Assembly (NCBI GenBank): GCA_016256075.1
Contig: SDVU01000148.1
Location: forward strand, 1-19,292
Direction of reading: 5' to 3'
DNA: 19,292 nt
From: Dictyocoela muelleri
Lineage: Eukaryota; Microsporidia
In this document: positions 1-8,388 of the stretch, in pieces
Layout: the number at the start of each line of letters is the position of its first letter
Position numbering within the stretch: the stretch's first letter is position 1
Position numbers and translations under genes: made by a program
Notes under the pieces: generated by a model
What the model was told of the DNA's origin: nothing
The model's database searches: none
Seen by the model: the letters and a program-made list of their open reading frames with translations, nothing else

Positions 1-120
1 TTAAAAATATTTAAAACTTATATTTTAAAATAAGTATAATAACCAAGATTTTTGTCTAAATTCATTAACAAATAAAATAAACTATAAAAATATGATACTT
101 AGATTTTAAATATTACATAA

Positions 121-189
121 ACCCCGCTCCAAAGCGAAACCCTTCTTTTGAAGCACTTTTCAATGAAAACTGCCCTAATAACGGATTTG
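121..189. other. GC-richer block just left of repeat R
   Basis: This short block (accccgctccaaagcg and following) is clearly richer in G+C than its surroundings. Copy 2 of R seems to lack it: the sequence before it (about 60-120) resembles 8050-8105, and the sequence after it resembles 8118 onward. The minus strand is open across it for about 20 codons, too short to call. It may be a small insertion in copy 1 or a deletion in copy 2. Confidence 0.3.
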
Positions 190-1478
190 TACTGTATGAT
201 ACAAAAATTATTATATGGTTAATATAAATATAAAAAAAAGTAATCATGTATTTAGAACGATTTTTAGAATATTTCACTTATAATAAGAAAATAATAAAGA
301 AAAAAAAATTAAGAGTGTTATTTTAAGTCATTATGATTAATGATTTTAAAGTAGATGTATATGAAAAAGTACATTTAGTATGAATTTCATACATAGAGCT
401 TTATTATAAAATATATAAGATATTAAGAATTAAGTATATTTTTTTAGAAAAAAATAATTTTATATAATCTAGAAAGATATTTTTGATGAAAATTAAGATT
501 TTAAAATAGTGTAGTATGAGATTGTGTACTAACACACATATTTAGATTTAAATGATTAAAAAAATAGATCATTCATTTGTAGTTAAGATGAATAAAATAA
601 TTGTAGATTGAAAATATTTAGAACAATAATAAGAAATTTTTCAGAGCATATATCTGTTAACATTAAGGTAAGATCTATAAATTTTTAATTTCAAAAAAAA
701 GATCAAAGTTTAATTTTTTTGATATTTACTTTGATTTCTATTTTAATAAAATTTTATATTAAAAAAATATCACATAATTATAAGATTATATAAATATTAT
801 TTAATTATTGTATAGAATCTATATAAATTATCTTTATAATTACAAAATTTAAGTAAAACTATTAATTTATCGATTTTTGACATATAACATATATGATACC
901 AGCTATATTATCAACTTTATCACATTTTTTGTTCTCGATAATGTGTTATAAGATCCACTAAGCTTCATATAAGCAAATTTTCATAAAAAATTTCTGTTTA
1001 TACATAAACCAAAAAGTAAAGCTAATTAACATATTAAGTCTAGAATAAAAATATAAAAATTTATAGTAAAACATTTTTTATGAGTTTATACAAAAAAAAT
1101 CTTTTACAAAAAAAATAAATTAAGCTCATTATACATTTATATAATTAATAAAATAAAACTAATGTAGATTTTAATTCAAGAGTTAACATGTAAATGAATA
1201 AATTAAATGTAAGTATCCGTTTTTTTTCGTTATCGTCAATAAAATATATATTCTTAATTTTAAATTATTAATATTATTTGCTTTACAAATATTAAGAAAA
1301 TATTAATTTTAAATTTCTATTGTAATCTTATTAATTTTATCACTGTATAACTTAAAATAACCAATTTAATCTATAAGATAAAGTAGATAAAATAACAATT
1401 TTTAGTAATATTAATTTTTAATTTTTCATAATTAAGATACGTAACAATTATATCATCAAAAGATAAACTTTATAATAT
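190..1478. repeat. Long AT-rich repeat R, copy 1 (uninterrupted)
   Basis: This stretch has no gene I can recognise, but it matches a second copy split over 8118-8388, 10540-11213 and 13592-13913. The order is colinear and the shared runs are long. Examples are the block around 243-280 against 8161-8190, the 'cagagcatatatctgt' block near 640 against 10715, and the 'catacgtaacaat'-like block near 1437 against 13868. By eye the copies are about 75-85% identical. Neither has a convincing shared reading frame. It could be a very old transposon or any dispersed or duplicated sequence. Because it is uninterrupted, it serves as the empty-site reference for the three insertions in copy 2. Confidence 0.75.
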
Positions 1479-2870
1479 AAAATATTAAATCACATCACTA
1501 TTTTATTTCGATTTTCTTTAGATATGTTATTTGTGGTATAGTTTATTCCAAAGCACATAAAATTGATTTTTTTTAAAAAAACACAATTTCTTAGTTCTAA
1601 ACCCACATTTATTTTATTTACACTAAAAAATTAAAAAAAGTATTAATTTTAAATTTTTGTAACTACATATAAGAATATGCTAAATCTAAATATAAACAGA
1701 AAAATACATAAAAAGATAGGTAATATTAGATACACTTTCATTTTTTTATTAACATTAAAGTATATGTTATTAATTTTTATAAAAAAAATTTTCGTTTACC
1801 ATATTTAAATTACACACACTTTTATGTAACTTTTTTTTAAAATAATTTTTCTAGAATCGTATTTCTCCTAATTTTTATGCATGGAATTTTTATTTACTTA
1901 TTTAAAATCTATATCATTATAGCCAAAATAAATAATGATAATTATTTTAGTTTTATGAGTAGTTTTTTTATTATTTAACGAAATATCTTGTTTTATTTAT
2001 TGATTTATTGTATTTATTCGACAAAATAATTATAATTACACCATAAATGATTTACGAGTTTATAAAAAATAAAAAAAGAAAGCAAACTATTATTATAAAT
2101 AGTTATTTCCAATATTTTTATAATGTTTAAATTATTATTTAGTAGTCTATTTACGAGTTCATGACTTAAATCAAATTATAACCAAAAAACAGCAAAAATA
2201 ATATATATATATATAATGTATTTACAATTAGCTACAATAAGACTATAAACTAAATTATACGAAGGCTATTTCACAGACATATAGATAATAAGAAATTGGA
2301 ATATTTTAGAAAGAATCTGCTGGCTGAACAGTTAGAAAATTTAATTTTAAGTTATTAGTATTATTATAAATAACTTTCTTAAAAAATGTTTTAGAGAAAA
2401 TTTCAGAGTAATCTATAGCAATTTATGTTCGTTAACATGAATATCTAGAAAATTTAAATTATTAAAACTAAAACGTATTAATTGTATGGAAGTAGATGTA
2501 ATAATATTAAAAAAAGTCAGATTGTTTAACTATAATTTTCTATTTTATCCAAAATGATCTGTTTTTTGCAATAAGTTTGATCAGCAGAATAAAAGGTGAA
2601 AAATAATTTTTTTTTAAAACAATAGAAAACTAATCTTAACAATATCTTTTAATTTGCATAGGTAAATTTCATTATATTATTTAAATTATTACCTATAATT
2701 AAAAATATAAACTATCATTATCAGAACTTTTTAGCAGTAGTAATAAAAATATTATTTATGTCAGAATATTCGAATTTTTCGATTATCAAGTTTATAATTT
2801 ATTTTTATCACTAATAATCAATTATAATATTTTTTTTTAGAATAATATAGTAAAATTGAGTGTATATCGA
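1479..2870. other. AT-rich stretch with no gene seen
   Basis: No open frame of useful length, RNA gene, inverted ends or transposase motif is visible on either strand. The content is A/T runs, including a short (AT)n tract near 2201-2216. The left part may be the continuation of R beyond the point where copy 2 is cut by the gypsy LTR, but that cannot be tested inside the window. Confidence 0.5.
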
Positions 2871-2879
2871 CATATAAAA

Positions 2880-3014
2880 TTTAAATCTGAAATAAGTAAA
2901 AAAAATTATACACATAAAATACCATCTCCATATAGTAATATGATAATTCCATATGATTATATAGTAAATTCGGCAAACCATAACAGTAAATAGAATTGAT
3001 ATAGCGTCGTGACG
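2880..3014 (+). repeat. Direct repeat X, copy 1
   Basis: First of four direct copies of a roughly 130-150 bp repeat. It runs from 'taaatctgaaataa' through 'aaataccatctccatatag' to 'gcgtcgtgac'. It is very close to the copy at 3884-4014; the last 40 bases of the two are almost identical. It is more distantly related to the copies at 5554 and 6451. It has no coding capacity and lies directly left of the inverted-repeat element at 3021-3877. Confidence 0.7.
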
Positions 3015-3020
3015 TGATCC

Positions 3021-3877
3021 ATATCCCAATGAATAAAAAACAAAGTTGTTTTTTTTTTCATTTAATTTTGTCGTTTTTAAAAAAAAAAAAAAAATTTTTT
3101 TATAAATTAAAAAAAATAAGTTAAATAAATACAAGAATAAAAAATTTGATAATCTATTTTTTTATATACAATGTTTATAATTATATAAAATTCGTAATTT
3201 TCACGTTAAAGATTATAAATTTATGTCTTAAAGTTTTTATCTTTATCTATCATTTTAATCTATACAATCTATAACAATTTTTTATTTACCTGATTTTTAC
3301 TCTTCTTTTAAAGCATGCTAATTATTAAGCCGATTGTTATACTATTGCTTTATATAGAGCACAAATACCACTAGTATGCCTCACAAAGCCTATATACTTT
3401 TATATTCTTTGTGTTTGACACTTTTTTTATAATTAAAGTTTTTTAATGCATTTCCAATAATTTTTATAAATTCATATATTTATTCTATTTAGGGATTTTG
3501 ATAAAAATCTTGCTATTAACTTTAAACGGTTTTTATGGTAATGTTCAGTTCGTCACAATATTCTATCAATGTTTAAATTTTATCATCACTAATTGGGAAA
3601 TCGCTTTAAACACGTCATCGGATAGTATCTGTTAATATTTGGCTCCTAATTTATGATATATTCAACAAATCATTTTCTTTTAATATTTTCATTTGAATCT
3701 ACAGTCTATATGTTTTACAATCTACAGTGTTTTGTTGTTAAAAATTAAATAATAATTAAATTTTTTATAAAAAATTATTATGAAAAAAAGAAAACGATTT
3801 TGTCGTTTTTTTATTTATCAAAAATGACAAATAAAAAAATAATAAAAATCCGACTTTACGTTTTTTAATCCCGATAT
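3021..3877. mobile_element. Possible TIR-bounded element, non-coding relic
   Basis: The two ends are imperfect inverted repeats of about 55-60 bp. The left arm starts 'atatcccaat' at 3021 and runs through 'aaaaaacaaag' and 'gtcgttttt'. The right arm read in reverse from 3877 starts 'atatcgggat' and runs through 'aaaaaacgtaaag' and 'gtcattttt'. X repeats sit immediately outside both ends. The interior has no long frame. Short minus-strand stretches around 3480-3640 look vaguely protein-like but match no family I can name. The arms are A/T-rich, which inflates apparent similarity. The superfamily is undetermined. Confidence 0.4.
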
Positions 3878-3883
3878 CATTAT

Positions 3884-4014
3884 TTAAATCTGAAATAAAA
3901 TAAAATTATATAATTATAAAATACCATCTGCATATAGTAATATAATAAATTTATATTATTATTTATAAATCCGGCAAACCATAACAGTAAATAGAATTGA
4001 TAAAGCGTCGTGAC
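3884..4014 (+). repeat. Direct repeat X, copy 2
   Basis: Near-duplicate of 2880-3014, in the same orientation and about 1.0 kb downstream. It ends in the same 'ccggcaaaccataacag' ... 'gcgtcgtgac' block. It lies between the inverted-repeat element on its left and the MULE relic on its right. Confidence 0.7.
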
Positions 4015-4194
4015 TTTATGACTATTTCATTTAGTAAAAGTTATGGCAATGTGCATTTTTAACCTAATAATTTTTAACCCTTAGAATGAATATTGATTAA
4101 ACAATGACATTATAAAAAAGAACATAGTATGACCAAAAATAGCGTATAAAGTCTATTTTTACAACTTTAAAGACGTTTTCTTAATAAAAAAAAA

Positions 4195-5370
4195 TATTGA
4201 GATGTAACAAGAGATGTTGTCCATCTTATTTAAAAACAAATAGCTCGAAAATTTTAAGTGATATTAGTGTTTACAATCATGTTCGAGACGATAATAGATA
4301 TAATAAGGTTCTAATATAAAATAGGTTTAAAATAGATAACAAGCGTCACAAGATTCAGCTAGAAACGTAATTTTAAGCGTATTGAAAGAGAATAAGCAGC
4401 TTCATATTCCTATTTATCTGAAAAATATTAATAAAGTTAGTAAAATTGTACAAGAATAACGAACAACTTTACAGCCGTGCCGAATTATATTATTCTGGAA
4501 GAGTTACAAATAAAAACTGAAAATAAGCAATTTATTTTTTTTTGATAATGGTATGGAAGAAAAAAATAGAGTTTTAAATTTCCCTACAGAATATTATTAC
4601 TTATTTAGAATATTAGACGTTCTTATATGTGACGGAACCTCTAGATCTTCACTATCTTGTTTTGAACAAATCTTTACAATTCAATGTAGATTTAAAGGTA
4701 TGTTTTTACCAATGATGTTTTGTTTTATAAAACATAAAAACATATATATTTAATTTATTTTTTTGAGCGGATTAAATCAAAAAATAAAAACCTATAATCT
4801 AGTTCTAATTCATTCGTAGTTGATTTTTAAATTGCCAGTTATAACTCTATAATAAGATATTTTATAAATTCTTATTTATACGGTTGTTCATTTCATCTAA
4901 GACAGATCATTTGGCGCAAGGTTCAGCAACATAAATTCTACCGAGAAATTAGAAATAATGCACCTATATAACCTTAAGTCAAAATGATTTTAGCCCTAAG
5001 TTTGTGTCTTTTGAAGATGTTTCAGAATATTCAGATAATATTTGTATTTATATTTTAGATACAAGATCAAATGATGTTTTAAACCTTTACAAAAATTTTA
5101 AAATTGAATGCCTAAATAAAACCTCAGGCAATAAAGAAATCAGTTTTTGGAATGTAAATAGACTAACTAAAAATAATATTCCAAGGACAACCAATTTACG
5201 AGAGGGATACCTTAGGCATAAAAATACATTCATCAACTTAAAACAAACGTCCATTTTATTGATCTTAAACGTGTAAAAAAATAAACAGGTAATAACAGAG
5301 AATAAAATATTTTTGTCTTAGTATAAAGAAATCGAGCCGAAAGAAGACCAAGAAAAAAAGCTAATAGTGA
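4195..5370 (+). pseudogene. MULE transposase relic with FLYWCH zinc finger (MULE-1)
   Basis: Decayed Mutator-like (MULE) transposase; the intact protein would cut and join DNA with a DDE nuclease. In order: an N-terminal FLYWCH-like finger (about 4200-4300) with a Cys pair in RCNKRCC and a late NH; then the MULE core with CDGT (first Asp codon at 4631) followed by a stretch resembling 'QLFTIHG...P+V+', readable at 4553-4753; a second Asp in VVDF at 4822; GCSFHL with a following Trp (4882-4917), the family's GC-x-FH motif; and a C-terminal RTTN-x-REGY block near 5185-5212, matching the family's RTNN-x-EG(W/Y)H. The pieces lie in at least three frames with several stops, for example after codon 66 of the first open piece and a TAA just after VVDF. 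Length and domain order fit a MULE of roughly 400 residues. Confident of family; not functional. Confidence 0.8.
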
Positions 5371-5469
5371 AATATAAAACTCTCTCTCACATTGATTATT
5401 TGATTTACATTCTTTAAATTTTAATTGGAAAGGATTAATAAAAAACTTTTATTTATTTATTTTACACCT

Positions 5470-5492
5470 GTTTTTCACCTACAGTGAAAAAC
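5470..5492. repeat. Short perfect hairpin 3' of MULE-1
   Basis: Nine-base arms gtttttcac / gtgaaaaac are separated by ctaca. It could be a remnant of a MULE-1 end or a chance hairpin. I found no partner arm left of MULE-1. Confidence 0.4.
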
Positions 5493-5553
5493 GTACTCAA
5501 CGATAATTTTAGATAAATTTTATTTTTTATATCAAGATAATTTTGAACCTACA

Positions 5554-5706
5554 TTTTAATTGTCATGTTGCTTAATTTTATTTTAAAAATGATTTTTAAA
5601 GTGATTTTTTTTTATAAATACAGAAATGCTAATTTAATAATGATTATATATAATAATTAAATATAAAACACAACTCCATATAGGAGAAAAATTATACTAT
5701 ATAAAA
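5554..5706 (+). repeat. Direct repeat X, copy 3
   Basis: Runs from 'ttttaattgtcatg' to 'actatataa' and matches 6451-6605 almost base for base in the first 110 bases (for example 'cagaaatgct' ... 'gattatatataat'). The central 'aactccatatagg' motif links it to the two upstream X copies. It abuts the left inverted arm of the element at 5712. Confidence 0.7.
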
Positions 5707-5711
5707 AACCG

Positions 5712-6450
5712 GCAGTTCGTTATAGCGCTATTTGTTGAAAAAACGGATGACATTTTTGCCCAAAATCTGTTTTTTCGCCCAAAAATATTAATACTAATTA
5801 AAACAAAAAAATAAAAGTGATAATGATATTAAAAATATGTACATTTATAATTATATAAGCTTACATAATAGTTAGAAAGTTATATGAAGGGGTTTAAAAT
5901 TAAAAAAAGGTATATAAAGAATGCAAATGCATAAATTTTAATAACAGATTTTTTGAAAAATTTTTTATAAAAAATATCTACAATATTGGAACAAAAAGAA
6001 GAATAAACGTCAACAAACGGAAGAATATTTATTGACATGCCTTTAACAACAGTTTATTGTATATAATATTATCATAATTATATCCACTTAATGATTAAAA
6101 ATTAATAATCGTCATTATACAAAATCATTAATATTTAAAAAACTGAGAAAATAATAAAATTAATTTTGATAAATTTTAAATCTAGAAATATAAAGGTATC
6201 AGTTAAATAGTGTTATAAAAATAATTATGAAAAAAATTTAATTATATGATGAAATGTAATTTTTTAAGTAAATGGCTATAAATAAAATTTTCATATAATA
6301 TTTTTTATGCAGTATGTATTTTTTATAAATTATTTTTTAAAATCATAATCACTTTTTTTTTATGTTTTAATTAGTATTAAAAAATTTTGATAAAAAAACA
6401 AGATTTTACCAAAATGTCTTCGTTTTTTCGCCAATGACATAACGGACTGC
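5712..6450. mobile_element. Non-autonomous TIR element, 739 bp
   Basis: Long terminal inverted repeats of about 82-88 bp: left arm 5712-5799, right arm 6369-6450. Read inward both start gcagt(t/c)cgttat, pass through 'gaaaaaacg' and 'gacattt', and end in 'taatactaatt'. The interior (about 570 bp) is A/T-rich with no frame worth naming, so this looks like a MITE-like or internally deleted derivative. The flanks are X repeats rather than a clean short target duplication. Long inverted repeats with a non-coding interior would fit a MULE-type or Merlin-type derivative, but no transposase links it to either. Confidence 0.65.
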
Positions 6451-6605
6451 TTTTAATAGTCATGTTTATTAATTTTATTTTAAAAATTATTTAAAAAGTG
6501 GAATTTATTTTTAATAAATCAGAAATGCTGATTTAATAATAATTATATATAATCATTAAATATTAAATACATCTCCTAAAAGAAAAAAAAACATACTATA
6601 TAATA
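6451..6605 (+). repeat. Direct repeat X, copy 4
   Basis: Same orientation as 5554-5706 and begins exactly at the end of the right inverted arm. It shares the 'agaaatgct' ... 'aatacatctcc' ... 'actatataa' skeleton with the other copies. The sequence after it diverges from the other three. Confidence 0.7.
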
Positions 6606-6621
6606 ATTTCTGGATTTTCGG

Positions 6622-6665
6622 ATCATCCTGCAATTTTTCCCCTGTGGGGAAATTTGCCGGTTGAT
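6622..6665. repeat. Hairpin at left end of the Merlin-like element
   Basis: Imperfect 20-21 bp arms (6622-6642 and 6646-6665) meet at cccc-tgt-gggg. The right arm ends 'gccggttgat', a motif that recurs at the other end of the element (7687-7696, and a variant at 7715-7724). It is a GC-rich island in AT-rich surroundings and is probably the element's terminal repeat. Confidence 0.55.
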
Positions 6666-7690
6666 ATAAAATATATATTAAATTAATATAAATAAAAAGG
6701 GGTCATGATATTATGTGGTTAATGATAAGATATTTGTGTTATAATAGAAATTAAAGAATTCAGCAGCTTTTTAATGACATAAGGTCTGCTGCAAATATTT
6801 TATATTTGTACTTATAGCAATAATTCGTGTAATCTTGTTTTGTACACACGTAATAAAGATTTAGAGGCATAGTTATGTATGAATCAAAATTTTAATTATA
6901 CAAAAGTATGTATGTGTACAAATTAATAGTTTTTTTGAAACCTTCAGCTCAGATATTTGGTTAATTTTAAAGATAATTTAAAATACAGATCAAAATCTTA
7001 TTTCATAACATAAAAGATTACTATAAATGTTATCTTCGTTTTATTGAGAGGATTATTCGTATTTTTGTTTTATTATACCTGGTCCTGATTTTAATGATAA
7101 CAAACATAAGGCGTCGCTTGATTAGTTCAGATCGATGAGACTAGGTTAAATTCCTAATAAAAGAGCCATTGCTGAGAATCAGCTTTAAATAAAAGCTAAG
7201 CATTTGTATTGTAGAGGTTGATGATAAAATAACCAGAGATATGCAACTATTATTTTTAATAAATCCAGAAATACAATCCTTTCAATAATTATGCGACAAG
7301 TGATACTAACAGTGTAATATAGACTGATGAACATAGTCCTTATCAAAAAACAAATACTTATGATTATCAGCATGATTCTGTTTGCCACAAATATAATTTT
7401 ATAAATCAAGTTAGTGGTGCGAATACATAAGCAGTAGAATCTTTTCATAATGAACGAAAGCTAGGGATCAAAAGAAAAAAGTGATTAAAACTACTTATAG
7501 AAAGACATTTTTAAAGAAATTTTGAATTAGTATAATAATCGAGAAAATTATTTAGACGCAATATTGAGACTACTTAAAAGAAGATAATGATATTGAATAA
7601 ATATTTTTATTTATTTTATCATATATTTTATTTTATAAATCCCTTTTTCTTATTTATAAACTAAAAAATAATCAAGTGGAAATTTTGCCG
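6646..7690 (+). mobile_element. Merlin/ISXO2-like (IS1016-IS1595 group) element relic
   Basis: The proposed left end is ggggaaatttgccggttgat (6646-6665). The proposed right end begins atcaagtgg at 7671, which is an approximate reverse complement of the left end. The interval of about 1.05 kb fits the usual size of eukaryotic Merlin elements and encloses the transposase relic. No 8-9 bp target duplication is obvious, so the exact ends are uncertain. The right side carries extra copies of the end motif in the opposite sense. Confidence 0.5.
6745..7600 (+). pseudogene. ISXO2-like (Merlin) transposase relic
   Basis: Broken DDE transposase of the IS1595/ISXO2 group. Three landmarks lie in order and in one frame. 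First is VQIDETRLNS at 7125-7154 (catalytic Asp codon 7134). Second is TDEHSPY (Asp codon 7326), followed by HDSVCHKYNFIN. Third is AVESFHNE with the catalytic Glu codon at 7437, giving a D-to-E spacing of 37. A basic tail (KLGIKRKK, then TTYRKTF in another frame) follows, as in the family. A TAA at 7428-7430 sits two codons before the catalytic Glu block. Further stops and compensating indels lie between the two Asp blocks. The N-terminal zinc-ribbon region (about 6745-6960) is too decayed to confirm. Confidence 0.75.
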
Positions 7691-7724
7691 GTTGATGTCT
7701 CCAAGGAAAATTTTTCCGGTTGAT
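7671..7724. repeat. Right-end motif cluster of the Merlin-like element
   Basis: Two tandem copies of a ggaaaa(t)ttt-k-ccggttgat motif (ending at 7696 and 7724) lie in the same orientation as the left-end copy at 6665. The first, with its preceding atcaa, forms a near-palindrome at 7671-7696. Repeated ends like this suggest a second, older insertion of a related element or a rearranged terminus. Confidence 0.55.
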
Positions 7725-7859
7725 ACAGATTTTCTAGAATTTATGCGTAAGGACGTTAGAGGGCCTGCGTTAACAATACCGATCTTTTATATGCGTCTAT
7801 TAAAAGAATTAACGGCAAACCCTAACGATTTGGCTGACTTAATCAGCTATTTATTTTGA
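7695..7859 (+). CDS. Unidentified 54-codon open frame, possible host gene fragment
   Basis: Begins MSPRKIFPVDTDFLEF and ends LTANPNDLADLISYLF before a TGA at 7857. It stands out because its codons use G and C freely (gcg, acg, cct, cgt, ggc-like runs) while everything around it is A/T. The composition of the product (mixed hydrophobic and charged, helix-like heptads in MRLLKEL and DLADLISYLF) resembles a genuine folded protein rather than a random AT-rich frame. The ATG at 7695 overlaps the 'ggttgat' end motif of the Merlin-like element, and the first ten codons cover the second motif copy. The native start may therefore be lost or be the Met at 7743. I do not recognise the family. It may be the N-terminal piece of a larger host gene or an element-borne frame. 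Confidence 0.45.
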   Translation: MSPRKIFPVDTDFLEFMRKDVRGPALTIPIFYMRLLKELTANPNDLADLISYLF

Positions 7860-8117
7860 ATGATCTTAAAGATAGCAAACAGCAATAGAAATAAGAATTT
7901 TAAAAATAATAAAATCAAAATGTAAATAATAATTTTTTATATAGAAAAACTTATTAAAGAGATTATAAAATCAAATAAAATATTTAAAAGAATAACTAAG
8001 GTAAAATATTTTCTATTAGAACAATAAAAAATAAATATTTATTTACACTAGACAGAAATATAATATAGAACTTAAATTTTTAGAATCAGAAAATATAAAG
8101 TATTATAATTCAATTTA
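7860..8117. other. AT-rich stretch, nothing recognised
   Basis: No open frame or motif. The right part (about 7985-8117) weakly resembles bases 1-120, so R may extend this far left, but A/T bias makes the match unreliable. Confidence 0.4.
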
Positions 8118-8388
8118 TAAGTATGATAGATATATTTATAGAAATATAAAATTATAAGCAATCATGCAATAGAACGATTTTTAGAATATTATACTTAATA
8201 TAATTAATATATATAAGAATAAAATTAAAAGTTTTATTTATGGACATTATGATTAAAATTTTGAGGAAGATGTAAATGAAAAAGTACTTTTAGTATGATT
8301 TAATACATAGAGCTTTATTATAAAATATAAAAGATAAAAAGATAAAAGTAAAAATTTTAAAAAAAAATTAATTTATTATAATCTAGAA
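8118..8388. repeat. Repeat R, copy 2, segment 1
   Basis: Colinear with about 190-474 of copy 1, including 'gaacgatttttagaatatt' and 'catagagctttattataaaat'. It stops precisely at the left hAT end. The last eight bases (8381-8388, atctagaa) are the hAT target site and are identical to 467-474 in copy 1. Confidence 0.8.
8381..8388. repeat. hAT target-site duplication, left
   Basis: atctagaa. It is repeated with one change (atctaaaa) at 10540-10547. An 8-bp duplication is diagnostic of hAT elements. Copy 1 of R carries a single atctagaa at the matching place. Confidence 0.85.

Noticed and set aside
3076-3100. A-run/T-run as a terminator or retroposon tail
   Set aside because: Homopolymers are common throughout this AT-rich sequence and nothing upstream looks like a transcribed gene or LINE/SINE.
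2811-3134. 107-codon minus-strand open frame rich in Phe, Ile and Tyr
   Set aside because: Composition is that of random AT-rich DNA, and it crosses repeat X and the inverted arm of an element.
2880-6605. X repeats as LTRs of a retroelement
   Set aside because: No TG...CA ends, primer site or retroelement coding between copies; the interiors have inverted ends instead.
2880-6605. CRISPR-like regular repeats
   Set aside because: Only four long, diverged copies with spacing near 0.9-1.7 kb; no short repeat-spacer array anywhere in the window.
7108-7160. tRNA-like boxes (ttagttcagatcg then ggttaaattcc)
   Set aside because: Resembles A and B boxes, but no cloverleaf forms and the same bases encode the VQIDETRL block of the Merlin-like transposase.
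7185-7448. 87-codon minus-strand open frame
   Set aside because: Antisense to the Merlin-like catalytic region, which has clear family motifs on the plus strand.
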